From GCA-2770975 sp050248915 (GTDB taxonomy: Bacteria > Cyanobacteriota > Sericytochromatia > UBA7694), in contig JBFWRL010000003.1 of NCBI GenBank assembly GCA_050248915.1, positions 1-64,000 of the forward strand: 64,000 nt of DNA, given 5' to 3'. The translations under genes were made by a program, and so were the position numbers. Position 1 is the first letter of the stretch. Each line of letters starts with the position of its first letter. The notes under the pieces were generated by a model. The model saw only the letters and a program-made list of their open reading frames with translations, had not been told where the DNA came from and did no database searches. Shown piece by piece: positions 9,286 to 17,745 of the stretch.

Positions 9286-9942
9286 TCATACGAGGTGTAC
9301 TGCAAGAAACTGCTCTATTTCACTGATCATTCGCTCGACATCTTCAACAGTAAAGTCTTCTGGTTTTCCATGAGCAGCACTGTTACGAATATGCGCTAAT
9401 GCTGTAATTCGCTTTTGCTGAAGTTGATTATATATTCCCGCCTTAACTAAATCAGCATTCATTTTATCCATTTTTGAATGCAAAATATTTGCTTTATCGC
9501 ACAATTGTCTTAAAGCTGTTTCCAGAACAATTCCAGAAACAACAGCAGCAGGGATTTTGTAGTGATTGCCCAACAGTTCTCTTGCTTGATCTAATTCACT
9601 ATCGAAAATTTCTGCTTGTATTAGTGCTTTCAGCCCAACAAGATAACCGCCTTGAAAATCATTTCTGGCTGCAGCAAATATGGGCTTTATTCTTTTAAAT
9701 ACATCAATATATTCTTCATGGTTCTCCTGCTTTTCTGCATAAAGGAAGTCTTTTAGATGCTGCGAGTTCTCACCGCAGGTAGCAGAAATTAAGTGCTTGG
9801 CCTTAACCTTCCACTCTCTAGCTTTATCTTCATCAATGTCGATATATGCGCCAAAATCCGTAGAAACATGTCTCTGGCTCTGCAAAATTTGCTGAGCCTC
9901 TTTAAGTAACTCATCATATCTTAAAGAAAATTTTTGGTTCAT
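9286..9942 (-). CDS. HEPN-fold protein (DUF4145-like C-terminus)
   Basis: 218 residues, all helical in appearance. The C-terminus holds HIRNSAAHGK (R186, N187, H191), the RNxxxH catalytic motif of HEPN ribonucleases, preceded by an AVVSGIVLETALRQLC helix as in DUF4145-type proteins. Its ATG overlaps the stop of the upstream gene (ATGA at 9939-9942), so the two are translationally coupled. With its motif intact it is a plausible RNase effector of the three-gene module 9286-11239, or an accessory subunit. Family assignment is by motif only. Confidence 0.65.
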   Translation of the reverse strand: MNQKFSLRYDELLKEAQQILQSQRHVSTDFGAYIDIDEDKAREWKVKAKHLISATCGENSQHLKDFLYAEKQENHEEYIDVFKRIKPIFAAARNDFQGGYLVGLKALIQAEIFDSELDQARELLGNHYKIPAAVVSGIVLETALRQLCDKANILHSKMDKMNADLVKAGIYNQLQQKRITALAHIRNSAAHGKPEDFTVEDVERMISEIEQFLAVHLV

Positions 9943-10844
9943 TTCTCGTCCTCTAATCCTAGATATCTGTAAAAAGCTCCATAACTAACATCATAGGATG
10001 TTGATCTGATGAATTGATTCAATGATGTCATTTCAAAGAGAAAAATGTTGTCATTTAGTCGAATGGAAATTACATACATTCTTTCAGGAGAGTATTTGAA
10101 TTCCTTATTGAACTCATGATGCATAGAAGAAAATGAGTCTAGCAAGATGTCATGGACAAACAAAAACTGCAGATATTTAACCTCGGAAATTCCCTCACTA
10201 TTATAAATCCCAATAGCTTTTTCAAGTGCAATAAATGCAGAGATCGAAGAAGACAAAAAGCTTTGAGATCCTTTGTAAATCTCAAATTTTTTGGGGATGG
10301 ACTTTGCGAAGTGCAGCCAAGAGGCCAACATATTTTTATCAGTAATAGCTTTTGATTTATACAGAACATCATTTATGTGACGCCTATTTCCCAGTATTTT
10401 AATGCCTGATAAATTAGACATGTCAACTAATAAGCCTGGACCATTAGCACCTTTACCAACTACAGTATCAGCAAAACTTAACGTCCCTTGGCCAAAGATG
10501 CTTGATTTGATCTTTGAGCTAAATTTTTCAATAAGAGCTTTTGAACCATTCTCCCACTCTGACTCGGGGATAAGTTGATTAATCGAAAAAGCTCTCACAC
10601 TATCCTTGATCTTTTTTAAACCACGAGCTCTTTCTGCCAGTTGTTGGCGATATAGCTTTTTTCGCCTTGGATCTGTTCTAATAATCTGCCTTAACTCCCG
10701 TTGGTGTGAATCATCTAATTCAAACCAACATGAACTCATTTCTTCAATTATTTCATCCTCTTGATCTTCTGATAAAGCGCGTGTAAGCCTTCCTTCAAGA
10801 AGCTCATTTAGGAGAGTAAGATAACGATTGTAATGAGGATTCAT
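9939..10844 (-). CDS. Unknown protein of the coupled trio
   Basis: 301 residues from the ATG at 10844, which overlaps the upstream stop as ATGA (10841-10844). A GTG six codons earlier is the alternative. The N-terminal about 100 residues are helical and highly charged (RTDPRRKKLYRQQLAERARG). The C-terminal about 170 residues are mixed alpha/beta and contain GANGPGLLVDMSNLSG. I see no catalytic motif that I can name. Both of its junctions are ATGA overlaps, so the product is probably made in fixed ratio with its neighbours, as expected for a complex or a toxin/antitoxin-like set. Confidence 0.6.
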   Translation of the reverse strand: MNPHYNRYLTLLNELLEGRLTRALSEDQEDEIIEEMSSCWFELDDSHQRELRQIIRTDPRRKKLYRQQLAERARGLKKIKDSVRAFSINQLIPESEWENGSKALIEKFSSKIKSSIFGQGTLSFADTVVGKGANGPGLLVDMSNLSGIKILGNRRHINDVLYKSKAITDKNMLASWLHFAKSIPKKFEIYKGSQSFLSSSISAFIALEKAIGIYNSEGISEVKYLQFLFVHDILLDSFSSMHHEFNKEFKYSPERMYVISIRLNDNIFLFEMTSLNQFIRSTSYDVSYGAFYRYLGLEDEK

Positions 10845-11239
10845 TCCCAATGAATTTCCCACGAGTATGCAGTTTGATAAATCTCTTCTTGATATGTTGT
10901 TGCAGCCATAACATCTGAAGGCTCCACAAAACCATGGATGTTTGGTTTACTCGGATCTCTTCTAAAGCTTATATTTGAAACCAGTTCTGATTCTGATAAT
11001 CTAAAAACAGGGTTTTTACTAATACCATCTTTTGAATAGGGAATAAATTCAGGTGGTAGAGAAGACGGGTCATCAGGAGTGACTGATAATCCGCCCGTCA
11101 TTGGATGCACCATGCCATCCTTGTCAATTTGAATATCTTTTCTAGCGCCACTAAGCCTTACCCCAAGTTTACTGGCACTCTCACCACAAATAGGTTTACC
11201 AAATTCGTCTTTTTTCATTGTCCGGAATAGTTCTGTCAT
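10841..11239 (-). CDS. Small protein, weakly Tse2/ADP-ribosyltransferase-toxin-like
   Basis: 132 residues, first gene of the coupled trio. The middle part has the pattern DIQIDKDGMVHPMTGGLSVT followed by DDPSSLPPEFIP. This resembles the GGxSv...LPP region of Tse2-type ADP-ribosyltransferase toxins, but I cannot confirm homology from motif alone. There is no signal peptide or membrane segment. The ATG at 11239 has a GGA about 11 bases upstream. The downstream gene starts inside its stop codon (ATGA). If the resemblance is real, the neighbour at 9939-10844 would be the natural candidate for a neutralising partner. Confidence 0.5.
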   Translation of the reverse strand: MTELFRTMKKDEFGKPICGESASKLGVRLSGARKDIQIDKDGMVHPMTGGLSVTPDDPSSLPPEFIPYSKDGISKNPVFRLSESELVSNISFRRDPSKPNIHGFVEPSDVMAATTYQEEIYQTAYSWEIHWE

Positions 11240-11296
11240 TACTTAGTATCCTGTCCTATTCTGATGGCTCTTATAACAGAGAGAGCTCTATTAACT

Positions 11297-11335
11297 ATAT
11301 CTTGCGTCAGCCAAGATGATGGTCCAAGTTGGCCA
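11297..11335. repeat. Island-flanking imperfect repeat, right copy
   Basis: Same block order as 921-966: ATATCTTGCG (11297-11306), CAAGATGAT (11312-11320) and CCAAGTTGGCCA (11324-11335). The minus strand again forms ATcATCTTG/CAAGATAT with a bulged C. It lies about 60 bases upstream of the first island gene. Confidence 0.65.
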
Positions 11336-11429
11336 TGCGACCGACGGGCATATCTCTTCAAGCGAATAGTTCATTTCGGCCTCGCTATCAGGTATTGGGT
11401 GCCCGTCGGGCATCTGCGCCAACTAATAC

Positions 11430-11447
11430 TTATCCTGATCAGGATAA
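11430..11447. repeat. 18-base perfect palindrome
   Basis: TTATCCTGATCAGGATAA reads the same on both strands. It could be an operator for a dimeric regulator or part of the recombination-site-like structures around it. Confidence 0.5.
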
Positions 11448-11701
11448 TTCCAAATCTGACCCCTTCCCCAAAACCGCCTTCCCTTCATTTTTTCCCCGTA
11501 CTTCCGACTATCATGCAAAAGCACAAAATAGCCTGTCAGGATAACACGCATATTTGAATGTTAGCCTGACAGCAGATTCCGCCAAAAAATCACAATCGCC
11601 CGATCTGGATAAGTACACCCCAACGAAATCTCCCCCATCATACAAAAAATATGCTCAGATTTCAAGCCGCGCAGATCAAGGCTCAGAATCGGTTGAATGA
11701 G

Positions 11702-11787
11702 CTTCACAATCTTCACAAACTTCATAATTCCTTCACAAACTTCACAATCTTCACAATCTTTATAATTCCTTCACAATCTTCACAATT
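11702..11787. repeat. CTTCACAA degenerate tandem repeat
   Basis: About eight copies of CTTCACAAT or CTTCACAAA, separated by short TATAATTC-like spacers, in an otherwise non-coding stretch. No protein reading was found for it. Confidence 0.6.
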
Positions 11788-11875
11788 CTGGCAAGGCCAG
11801 ACTGAAAAATAGCAAAGTCAGTCAAGTTGAATTCACAAAAGGTGAAAATAGGAAGGCTGCGGGTCTGGGGCCTGC

Positions 11876-12631
11876 TCAGTTCTGACGGGGTGAAAGTGGC
11901 ACAAACAGGCGTCTCAACTCAGCCGGACTGCCTTTAAACACGTTAAGATCCACCCGCCCCTGAATGCCGGGCACCTTGCCCCGGTTGCTGAATTGCCAAA
12001 ATTGCCAGGGCCGACCGTTAAACAACGCAGGCTCGCGCACAATGTCCCGCACCCAGAGGGAATAGTTTGCCAATTGGCCTTGGTTGAGGTGGGTTTTGGC
12101 AAAGGTGTCGGTCACGTACAAAATGGGGTGTTGGCCCGTGTGTTTTTCGATCGCGTTCAAAAAGATCTGCACCTCGGGGATCAGCTCTGCAGAAACCGGG
12201 CGCTTGCTGCAATTGCCGCCAAACTCCAGGTCCACCACCGGGGGCAGGGTGTCGGGCGCGATCGGCACGGTCTTTACAAAGTTCTGGGCCTGCTCCGCGC
12301 CAGAGCGGCAAAAAGTGTAAAAATGATACGCTCCCCGCAACAAACCTGTTGGGCGGCTCTGTTCCCAATTGCGTGCAAAGCTCGGATCGACAAAATCGCC
12401 CCCCTCCGTCGCTTTGATATACACAAAGCTCCAGGGGCCTTGGGCCACCTCGTGCCAATTGATCTCGCCCTGGTGGCCCGAAATATCCAGGCCCTGAACC
12501 GGGTAGCGCTCAAAGGGTGGCATATTGAGCCAGAGATCGCCGCGCCAGAGCAAAAAGGCGGCCAGCAGTCCTGTTAAGAGCAAGCTGCCCAGCAAGACCA
12601 GCAGGTATTTAAAGCTATTTATTAGGTGCAT
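11876..12631 (-). CDS. Membrane-anchored GH25 lysozyme-like muramidase
   Basis: 251 residues. One hydrophobic helix (about 8-29) anchors or exports the protein; the rest is a GH25 (Chalaropsis-type lysozyme) domain. Visible are GLDISGHQG (D49), YIKATEG, the GAYHFY strand and PVVDLEF with the acidic pair D134 and E136 expected at the active site. The family cleaves the beta-1,4 link between MurNAc and GlcNAc in peptidoglycan, so a role in wall remodelling outside the membrane is likely. GGGG lies just upstream of the ATG. It is divergent from the DUF512 gene, with a 166-base gap. Confidence 0.9.
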   Translation of the reverse strand: MHLINSFKYLLVLLGSLLLTGLLAAFLLWRGDLWLNMPPFERYPVQGLDISGHQGEINWHEVAQGPWSFVYIKATEGGDFVDPSFARNWEQSRPTGLLRGAYHFYTFCRSGAEQAQNFVKTVPIAPDTLPPVVDLEFGGNCSKRPVSAELIPEVQIFLNAIEKHTGQHPILYVTDTFAKTHLNQGQLANYSLWVRDIVREPALFNGRPWQFWQFSNRGKVPGIQGRVDLNVFKGSPAELRRLFVPLSPRQN

Positions 12632-12797
12632 GTTTCCCCGTCAGCCTTTCTGAGATGATCTCCGAATGCCTTATTTTCCCATATCCCGCTTGCAGGGGCA
12701 AAAATAGTCTCTTGCCCTTTGGTGACGGCTGAACCTGCCTGAAAACCGCTGTTTGTGGTAAAGTGAGGAATATTCTAAGTATTTCGAGATCAGCCCG

Positions 12798-14180
12798 ATG
12801 CCCAGACGCCACAAGTATACTCCCCAGCCCTTTCCCGTTCGTGTAACCCCCGAGACCCTGGCCGCCAAAGCGGGCATTGCCAGCGGGGATATTCTCTTGC
12901 GCATCAACGACGAAGAAGTCGGGGATTTTCTCGACTTTTTTCAGCAGACCTCCGACGAAGAGCTGCTCTTTGAACTGCAGCGCAGCGATGGCTCTGTCTA
13001 CGAAGCCGAGATTCTGCGCAGCTATGGCGAACCCCTGGGGCTCACCCCCAGCCCCGAGCCGCTCAAAGACATTGTCGAATGTGAAAACCGCTGTGTCTTT
13101 TGTTTTATTCACCAACAGCCCAAAGGCCTGCGCCGCTCGCTCTTTATCCGCGATGACGATTTTCGCTATTCGTTTACCCACGGCAATTTTATTACCCTCA
13201 CCAACCTCTCGGGCGCCGATTGGAACCGCATTTACAACGAGCAGCTCAGCCCGCTGAATGTCTCTGTGCATTCGATGTCGCCCGCCGTGCGCAAGCGCAT
13301 GATTGTGCACAAACGGGCGGGCCGCATTCGTCAGCAGCTCGAATCCCTCTTCGCCCACGATATCTCGGTGCACACCCAGATTGTGCTCTGCCCCGGTTAC
13401 AACGATGGCAAAGATCTCGACAAAAGCCTCGAAAAACTGCTGGCCTATTATCCCCATGTGCTGAGTATTGCGATTGTGCCCCTGGGCATGACAGATTACC
13501 GCGTGCATTTGCCCCAATTGCCGCCGGTCGGCCCCGAAAAGGCCCTGGAGATCATGGCCCAGGTCAAACCCTGGCAAGAAAAAGCCCTCAAAGAACACGG
13601 CACCCCTGTGGTGCGCCTCGGCGATGAATTTTACTGGCTCACAGGCCAAGACTACCCACCCTTTGAACATTATGGCAGCTTTGAACAAATGGAAGACGGC
13701 GTGGGCGGGGCAAGAAGGTTTATCGACACCTTTCATTTGCAGGCCGACAAACTGCCTGCCAAACTCAACAAAAAGCGCCGCATCACGATTCTCACGGGCC
13801 AGATTGGCGCGGATATTATTGCGCCCTTGCTCAAAGAAGCCGAGCAAAAGGTCAAAAATCTGGCCTTTAATTTGATTCGCTGCAAAAGTGAATTTTGGGG
13901 GCCGGGCATCACCGTCTCGGGCCTCTTGATGGCCCAAGACTTGCTCAAAGCCGCCGCGCAAGCAGATCTGGGCGATGAAATCTGGATTCCCGAAGTCATG
14001 GTGCGCAACGATCAGCAGCGCTTTCTCGACGATATGACCCTGGTGGAGTTTGAGCGTTTGATTGGCAAACCCGTTTTTGCCATTCCCGAAAAGGCCGAAG
14101 AGCTGATTCGGGCCATTCGCCTGCTCAACCGCCGCACTGCCAACGCGAACCAGGCCCCGGCTGCCTCCCGTGCCGATTAA
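12798..14180 (+). CDS. DUF512 family PDZ / FeS radical-SAM-like protein
   Basis: 460 residues. An N-terminal PDZ-like segment (AGIASGDILLRINDEEV, about 20-60) is followed by a cysteine cluster CENRCVFCFIHQQPKGLR (about 95-112) and a conserved HSMSPAVRKRM segment. This is the layout of the DUF512 / cyanobacterial FeS protein family, whose function is not established; the cysteine pattern suggests an iron-sulfur, radical-SAM-like enzyme. The family is strongly associated with Cyanobacteria and some Firmicutes, which informs the taxonomic guess. The stop overlaps the start of the methyltransferase gene by 11 bases, so the two are probably cotranscribed. A long opposite-strand frame here is a codon-bias shadow. 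Confidence 0.88.
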   Translation: MPRRHKYTPQPFPVRVTPETLAAKAGIASGDILLRINDEEVGDFLDFFQQTSDEELLFELQRSDGSVYEAEILRSYGEPLGLTPSPEPLKDIVECENRCVFCFIHQQPKGLRRSLFIRDDDFRYSFTHGNFITLTNLSGADWNRIYNEQLSPLNVSVHSMSPAVRKRMIVHKRAGRIRQQLESLFAHDISVHTQIVLCPGYNDGKDLDKSLEKLLAYYPHVLSIAIVPLGMTDYRVHLPQLPPVGPEKALEIMAQVKPWQEKALKEHGTPVVRLGDEFYWLTGQDYPPFEHYGSFEQMEDGVGGARRFIDTFHLQADKLPAKLNKKRRITILTGQIGADIIAPLLKEAEQKVKNLAFNLIRCKSEFWGPGITVSGLLMAQDLLKAAAQADLGDEIWIPEVMVRNDQQRFLDDMTLVEFERLIGKPVFAIPEKAEELIRAIRLLNRRTANANQAPAASRAD

Positions 14181-14988
14181 GCTGCTCTCTCTGGCAGGTT
14201 TTTACTTTGCCTGTTTGCGCGCCTATTTTCGGCCGGGTTATCGCTGGAATCTGGCCACACCCTGGAGCTTTTTCAGCCGCGCGGCGATCTATTTTTGCAA
14301 TTGGTGTTATTTTTTCTTTCTCAACAGCGCTGAATATCTTTTCAATCTCAACCGGGGGCCGCTGTTGTCCTGGGAACACGATTTGGCCAAGCGCTATCTC
14401 TCCCCCAGCCAGTTTTGGATCGCGCTCACCGAAGGGGTGAAAATCACCGGGCCGGAGACGCTTTACCGGCTGACCTATGGGGAGACCTCCTGGTTTGGCA
14501 TCGCCAGCTCGCTCAAAGCCGTCGACGCCCAGCCGAATGATGTCTTTTACGATTTGGGCTGTGGCACGGGCCGCAATGTCTTTTTTGCCCACGGGGTCTA
14601 TGGCATGAAAGCGGTCGGCATCGATTTAATTGCGCCTTTTGTCAAACATGCCCAGGAAGTGGCAGCCCAACACCACTTGGACAAAGTCGAATTTCGCCAC
14701 CAAAATATCTTTGATGTCGATGTGAAGCCCGCCAGCATTGTCTATGTCACGGCCAATTGCCTCGATCAGGAGTGGCTGGGGCGGCTGATCCATTTGCTGA
14801 GTGATCTGCGCCACGGCGCCTGGGTGATCAGCACCGCCCGTCCGATTCCCAGCCCCGATCTCAAATTGCTCTTTACCCAAAAGCAGTTTTTCTCCTGGGG
14901 CCTCGACACCGTTTATATGCACCGCCGCCTTGCGCCGGGAGAGTTGGCTGAGGCCAATCATGAGGCCAAAAATGAGGTCGGTGCATGA
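14170..14988 (+). CDS. Class I SAM-dependent methyltransferase
   Basis: 272 residues from a GTG. The core has FYDLGCGTGRN (SAM-binding motif I), then VGIDLIAPFVKHA (motif II region) and NIFDVDVKPASIVYV. The N-terminal about 65 residues are aromatic and hydrophobic and may place the enzyme at the membrane. The substrate cannot be told. It overlaps the DUF512 gene upstream and shares an ATGA junction with the Nudix gene downstream (14985-14988), so the three form a coupled operon. Confidence 0.8.
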   Translation: MPIKLLSLAGFYFACLRAYFRPGYRWNLATPWSFFSRAAIYFCNWCYFFFLNSAEYLFNLNRGPLLSWEHDLAKRYLSPSQFWIALTEGVKITGPETLYRLTYGETSWFGIASSLKAVDAQPNDVFYDLGCGTGRNVFFAHGVYGMKAVGIDLIAPFVKHAQEVAAQHHLDKVEFRHQNIFDVDVKPASIVYVTANCLDQEWLGRLIHLLSDLRHGAWVISTARPIPSPDLKLLFTQKQFFSWGLDTVYMHRRLAPGELAEANHEAKNEVGA

Positions 14989-15446
14989 GCCAGACTCACC
15001 CCGAATTCCCACTCTTTGGCGAAGCCCCGCCGGGTTTGCCGATACAACAGCGGCCAGGGGCCTATGCCTTGATTCTCGACGAAGCCTCGCGGCTGGCGGT
15101 GATGCAATTGCCCGAGGGCTGGTATTTGCCCGGTGGTGGGCTCGAAGCGGGTGAGAGTCTCAAAAACTGCCTGCTGCGCGAAGTGCGCGAAGAGACTGGG
15201 CAAAAAGTGACGATTCTCTGGCAGCTGGGCAAATCTGGACAATACTTGGCCAATGCCCACCGGGTGCTGTTTAAAATTGGCCATTTTTTTGTCTGCGAAA
15301 TGCAGAGCAGCCCCTTTGAGCCGGATGCAAAAATTGAGGCCGATCACGAATTGCACTGGCTGCCGCTGCAGACCGCTCTCACCCAGCTCAAACACGCCTA
15401 CCAGAGCTGGGCTGTGCAAGAGCTGAGCCGCTTTTTGTCTGAATAA
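14985..15446 (+). CDS. Nudix hydrolase
   Basis: 153 residues with a full Nudix box: GGGLEAGESLKNC followed by LLREVREETGQ, fitting GX5EX7REUXEEXGU. The family hydrolyses nucleoside diphosphate-linked compounds with Mg2+ bound by the box glutamates; the substrate is not deducible here. It is translationally coupled to the methyltransferase through ATGA. The gene ends 10 bases from the end of the convergent lipoprotein gene. Confidence 0.88.
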   Translation: MSQTHPEFPLFGEAPPGLPIQQRPGAYALILDEASRLAVMQLPEGWYLPGGGLEAGESLKNCLLREVREETGQKVTILWQLGKSGQYLANAHRVLFKIGHFFVCEMQSSPFEPDAKIEADHELHWLPLQTALTQLKHAYQSWAVQELSRFLSE

Positions 15447-15456
15447 GCTGGCCCGA

Positions 15457-16593
15457 TTACAAGATCGTATCTGCGATCATTTGGCGTTTGCTTTCATCGC
15501 GGGGCAGCTCACCCAGGTCTTGGGCGCAGTTTTCTAAAAAACCGCTTTTGATTTTTCCGCTGCCCGCTTGGCCGGGTGTGACACTTTTGATCGCTTTGTC
15601 AGCTTCAGGGTTGGGAGCCAAATATACCGAGCCCCGTGAAAAACCCAAGGCCTTCAGGCTGTCTGGTTTTTCTGGCATCGCCAAAACGACTTGGCCGGTT
15701 TTTTCGGGTTTGCTGGGGTCTTTGCCCGACCAAATGCTGCCATCGGGGTCGATGCGCACAAATTGATGTCCGGCGGGCAGGGCCACAGCAGGGTCGAGGC
15801 GATAGCCATATTCGTTGGACCATTGCCCGTTGGGATGGGTGTACATTTTGGCCCGGCGCGAAAAATAGCGGTAACCGCTCAAGGGGTCCAAAAAGGTAAA
15901 CAGGCCAGGGCCTTCAATCGCCCAGTCCAGGGGCTGATCGGTTTTGGCCTGTTTGTCCACTGAGGCGTTTTGGCAGCCAGGGGCAGGGATCGCAGAGACA
16001 GCCGAGGCCGTGTTTTCGAGGGCATGGTTGACGATAAAACCATAGAAATTTTGTTTGGGTTGGCCCATGACCGCTTTGCCCGATTCAAGGGTTTCGAGAA
16101 AATAGCCACTGCCTGGGCGGAGTTCTTTCAGGGCCTCGGGTTTGGGAAAACGGTTCAAGCTAATTTGCCCCAATGTGGTCCACTCGTTTTTTGAATAGGC
16201 CCCTTTGGCCCAGATATTGCCCCCTTCGCTGATAAAATACTGCTCTGTTTCTTTGGGCAGGGCGATCAAAGGATCCAAAACATAGCCCTCTGCGGTAGAT
16301 ATTTGGTTGTCTTTGTTTAATGTAAACTGCCCCTTGCGGGTGTAATAGTAGGTGCCCGTGCTGATATCTAAAACATAAAAATACCCCTGTCCATCAACGG
16401 CCCAGTCCAAAGCGCTCTCAGTGGCTTTGAACGGGTGTTGTTTAAAATCCGGGTTCTCCCAATTGTCAAATTGGGTATTGGCAGTATTCACCAAAACGGT
16501 GCAGGCCATTTGCAGCGCGGCCAAAGAGCTGAAAAGCATTAGTCGCAAGGTCTGGCGTGAGCGGTTGGGACTGCGGGAAGAGGATGAAGACAT
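15457..16593 (-). CDS. Lipoprotein with two FlgG-like (flagellar rod/hook) domains
   Basis: 378 residues from the ATG at 16593; the frame extends to 16695 but the extra segment is not protein-like. A signal segment ends in LQMAC, a plausible lipobox. Two copies of a FlgG-like core follow. Copy one has LDWAVDGQGYFYV, YTRKGQFTLN, EGYVLDPLIALP and GSGYFLET. Copy two has LDWAIEGPGLFTF, YFSRRAKMY, YGYRLDPAVALP and a terminal SGFLENCAQDL. In flagellar rod proteins such segments occur once per chain and are not lipid-anchored. No flagellar gene is in the window, so this is probably a repurposed cell-surface protein; its role is unknown. Confidence 0.7.
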   Translation of the reverse strand: MSSSSSRSPNRSRQTLRLMLFSSLAALQMACTVLVNTANTQFDNWENPDFKQHPFKATESALDWAVDGQGYFYVLDISTGTYYYTRKGQFTLNKDNQISTAEGYVLDPLIALPKETEQYFISEGGNIWAKGAYSKNEWTTLGQISLNRFPKPEALKELRPGSGYFLETLESGKAVMGQPKQNFYGFIVNHALENTASAVSAIPAPGCQNASVDKQAKTDQPLDWAIEGPGLFTFLDPLSGYRYFSRRAKMYTHPNGQWSNEYGYRLDPAVALPAGHQFVRIDPDGSIWSGKDPSKPEKTGQVVLAMPEKPDSLKALGFSRGSVYLAPNPEADKAIKSVTPGQAGSGKIKSGFLENCAQDLGELPRDESKRQMIADTIL

Positions 16594-16771
16594 CGTGGAT
16601 ATACCCGTTTTTGCTGTAAATTCTCCCGCTGCAGGCGTACAGCTAGAGTGATTTCTATATTCCCCAATCTCAGGGCAGATAATCCAAACCCCCATAAATT
16701 TTCTTTGATTTGATTTTTGTTGCTGTTTTCATTAGGCTATCTAAACGTGCTGTTTTTCAAAGGAGTTGTAT

Positions 16772-17608
16772 ATGTTAACGTCTGGGTTGAAGTCTGGGTT
16801 AAAATCTGGGCTCATTTTTGCCCTCTTTGCGCTGTCGGGCCTGCTATCTGGAACGCGCCCGGCCAATGCTGCCACAGAGGTCCACCGCCTGGACACAGGC
16901 ATTGCCAATGTCTATTTGCTCAAGGGGCCCAAGTCATTTTTGATCGACAGCAGTTCCGTCGGCCATGAGGCCGAAATTGAAGCTTGGCTCAAGGCCCACC
17001 AGACCCCCGTTGAGAGCCTGGAGGCGATTATCCTGACCCACGGCCATGGCGATCATGCGGGCGGAGCGCTCAAATTGGGCAAAACACGCGGCGTGCCGGT
17101 CTGGGTCGGAGCAGGGGATCAAGGCATGTTGAATCGGGGCCGCAGCCGCGATTTAATTCCGACCAGCTTTTGGGCCGGGGTCTTGCGATTGTTTGTCGAC
17201 ATTCCTTACACACCGTTTCAAGCCGATCGCCTGATTTCAGAACCGGTTGATCTCAGCCCCTTTGGCATTCAGGGCCGGGTCTTGCCCCTGCCCGGCCATA
17301 CCGCTGGCTCGCTGGTGGTGGTGCTGAACGAGCAAAAAATTGCCCTCGTCGGGGATTTATTCAGGGGCGGGGTGTTTCAGAACCAAACACCGCGTGTGCA
17401 TTTTTTTCACGAAGAGCGGCCCCAAACAATGTGGCAAATTTGGCAATTGCTCGAAAAAGAAGGCATTCAAGCCTTTTATCCGGGCCATTTTGGCCCACTC
17501 CAGGCCCCAGACGTCAAAGGGGTCTTTTTTCCCAGCGGCCATTTTAACTGGGGCCTCAAACCCCAAAATTGGGCAGATCAACAGCCGCCCATTGAAACGG
17601 CCTTGTAA
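16772..17608 (+). CDS. Exported metallo-beta-lactamase-fold hydrolase
   Basis: 278 residues. The ATG at 16772 is preceded by AAAGGAG at ideal spacing; a TTG two codons earlier is not needed. A signal peptide with three SGLKSGL-type repeats ends at the cleavage-like site ANA-ATE. The mature part is an MBL fold with HGHGDHAGG (zinc ligands), LPGHTAGS, LVGDLF and YPGHFG. The family includes glyoxalase II-like thioesterases and lactonases, so the substrate is open. It stands alone, 157 bases before the ether-lipid operon. Confidence 0.88.
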   Translation: MLTSGLKSGLKSGLIFALFALSGLLSGTRPANAATEVHRLDTGIANVYLLKGPKSFLIDSSSVGHEAEIEAWLKAHQTPVESLEAIILTHGHGDHAGGALKLGKTRGVPVWVGAGDQGMLNRGRSRDLIPTSFWAGVLRLFVDIPYTPFQADRLISEPVDLSPFGIQGRVLPLPGHTAGSLVVVLNEQKIALVGDLFRGGVFQNQTPRVHFFHEERPQTMWQIWQLLEKEGIQAFYPGHFGPLQAPDVKGVFFPSGHFNWGLKPQNWADQQPPIETAL

Positions 17609-17745
17609 AGTTCTGTGAACAGCGCTTGACCTGTTGTGCTTGAATCGGCGAAAATAGGTTAAGAATAAATTAAATTTATACAATATTGTTTTGACAATTT
17701 TTGCAAATTTAATCAGTGAATAATCAGATTGTTAAGGTATTGGTG

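Larger units (their letters stand above)
11240..11875. other. Gene-free stretch with palindromes and repeats
   Basis: 636 bases without a convincing gene. It holds the right copy of the island-flanking repeat (11297-11335); a 10-base inverted repeat CCGACGGGCA/TGCCCGTCGG (11342-11351 and 11400-11409) flanked by GTTGGC and GCCAAC; an 18-base perfect palindrome (11430-11447); an 8-base stem CTGTCAGG/CCTGACAG (11533-11540 and 11565-11572); and a CTTCACAA repeat tract (11702-11787). The plus-strand frame 11264-11557 crosses these structures and shows no protein-like character. Confidence 0.7.

Noticed and set aside
11264..11557. 97-codon plus-strand frame in the gap beside the island
   Set aside because: It runs across repeats and palindromes, shows no protein-like composition or ribosome-binding site.
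11240..11875. CRISPR array in the repeat-rich gap
   Set aside because: The CTTCACAA units are short and adjacent, without regular spacers, and no cas genes are nearby.
12615..13961. 448-codon open frame on the minus strand
   Set aside because: It is the antisense of the DUF512 gene, whose protein has clear family motifs; the antisense product has none.
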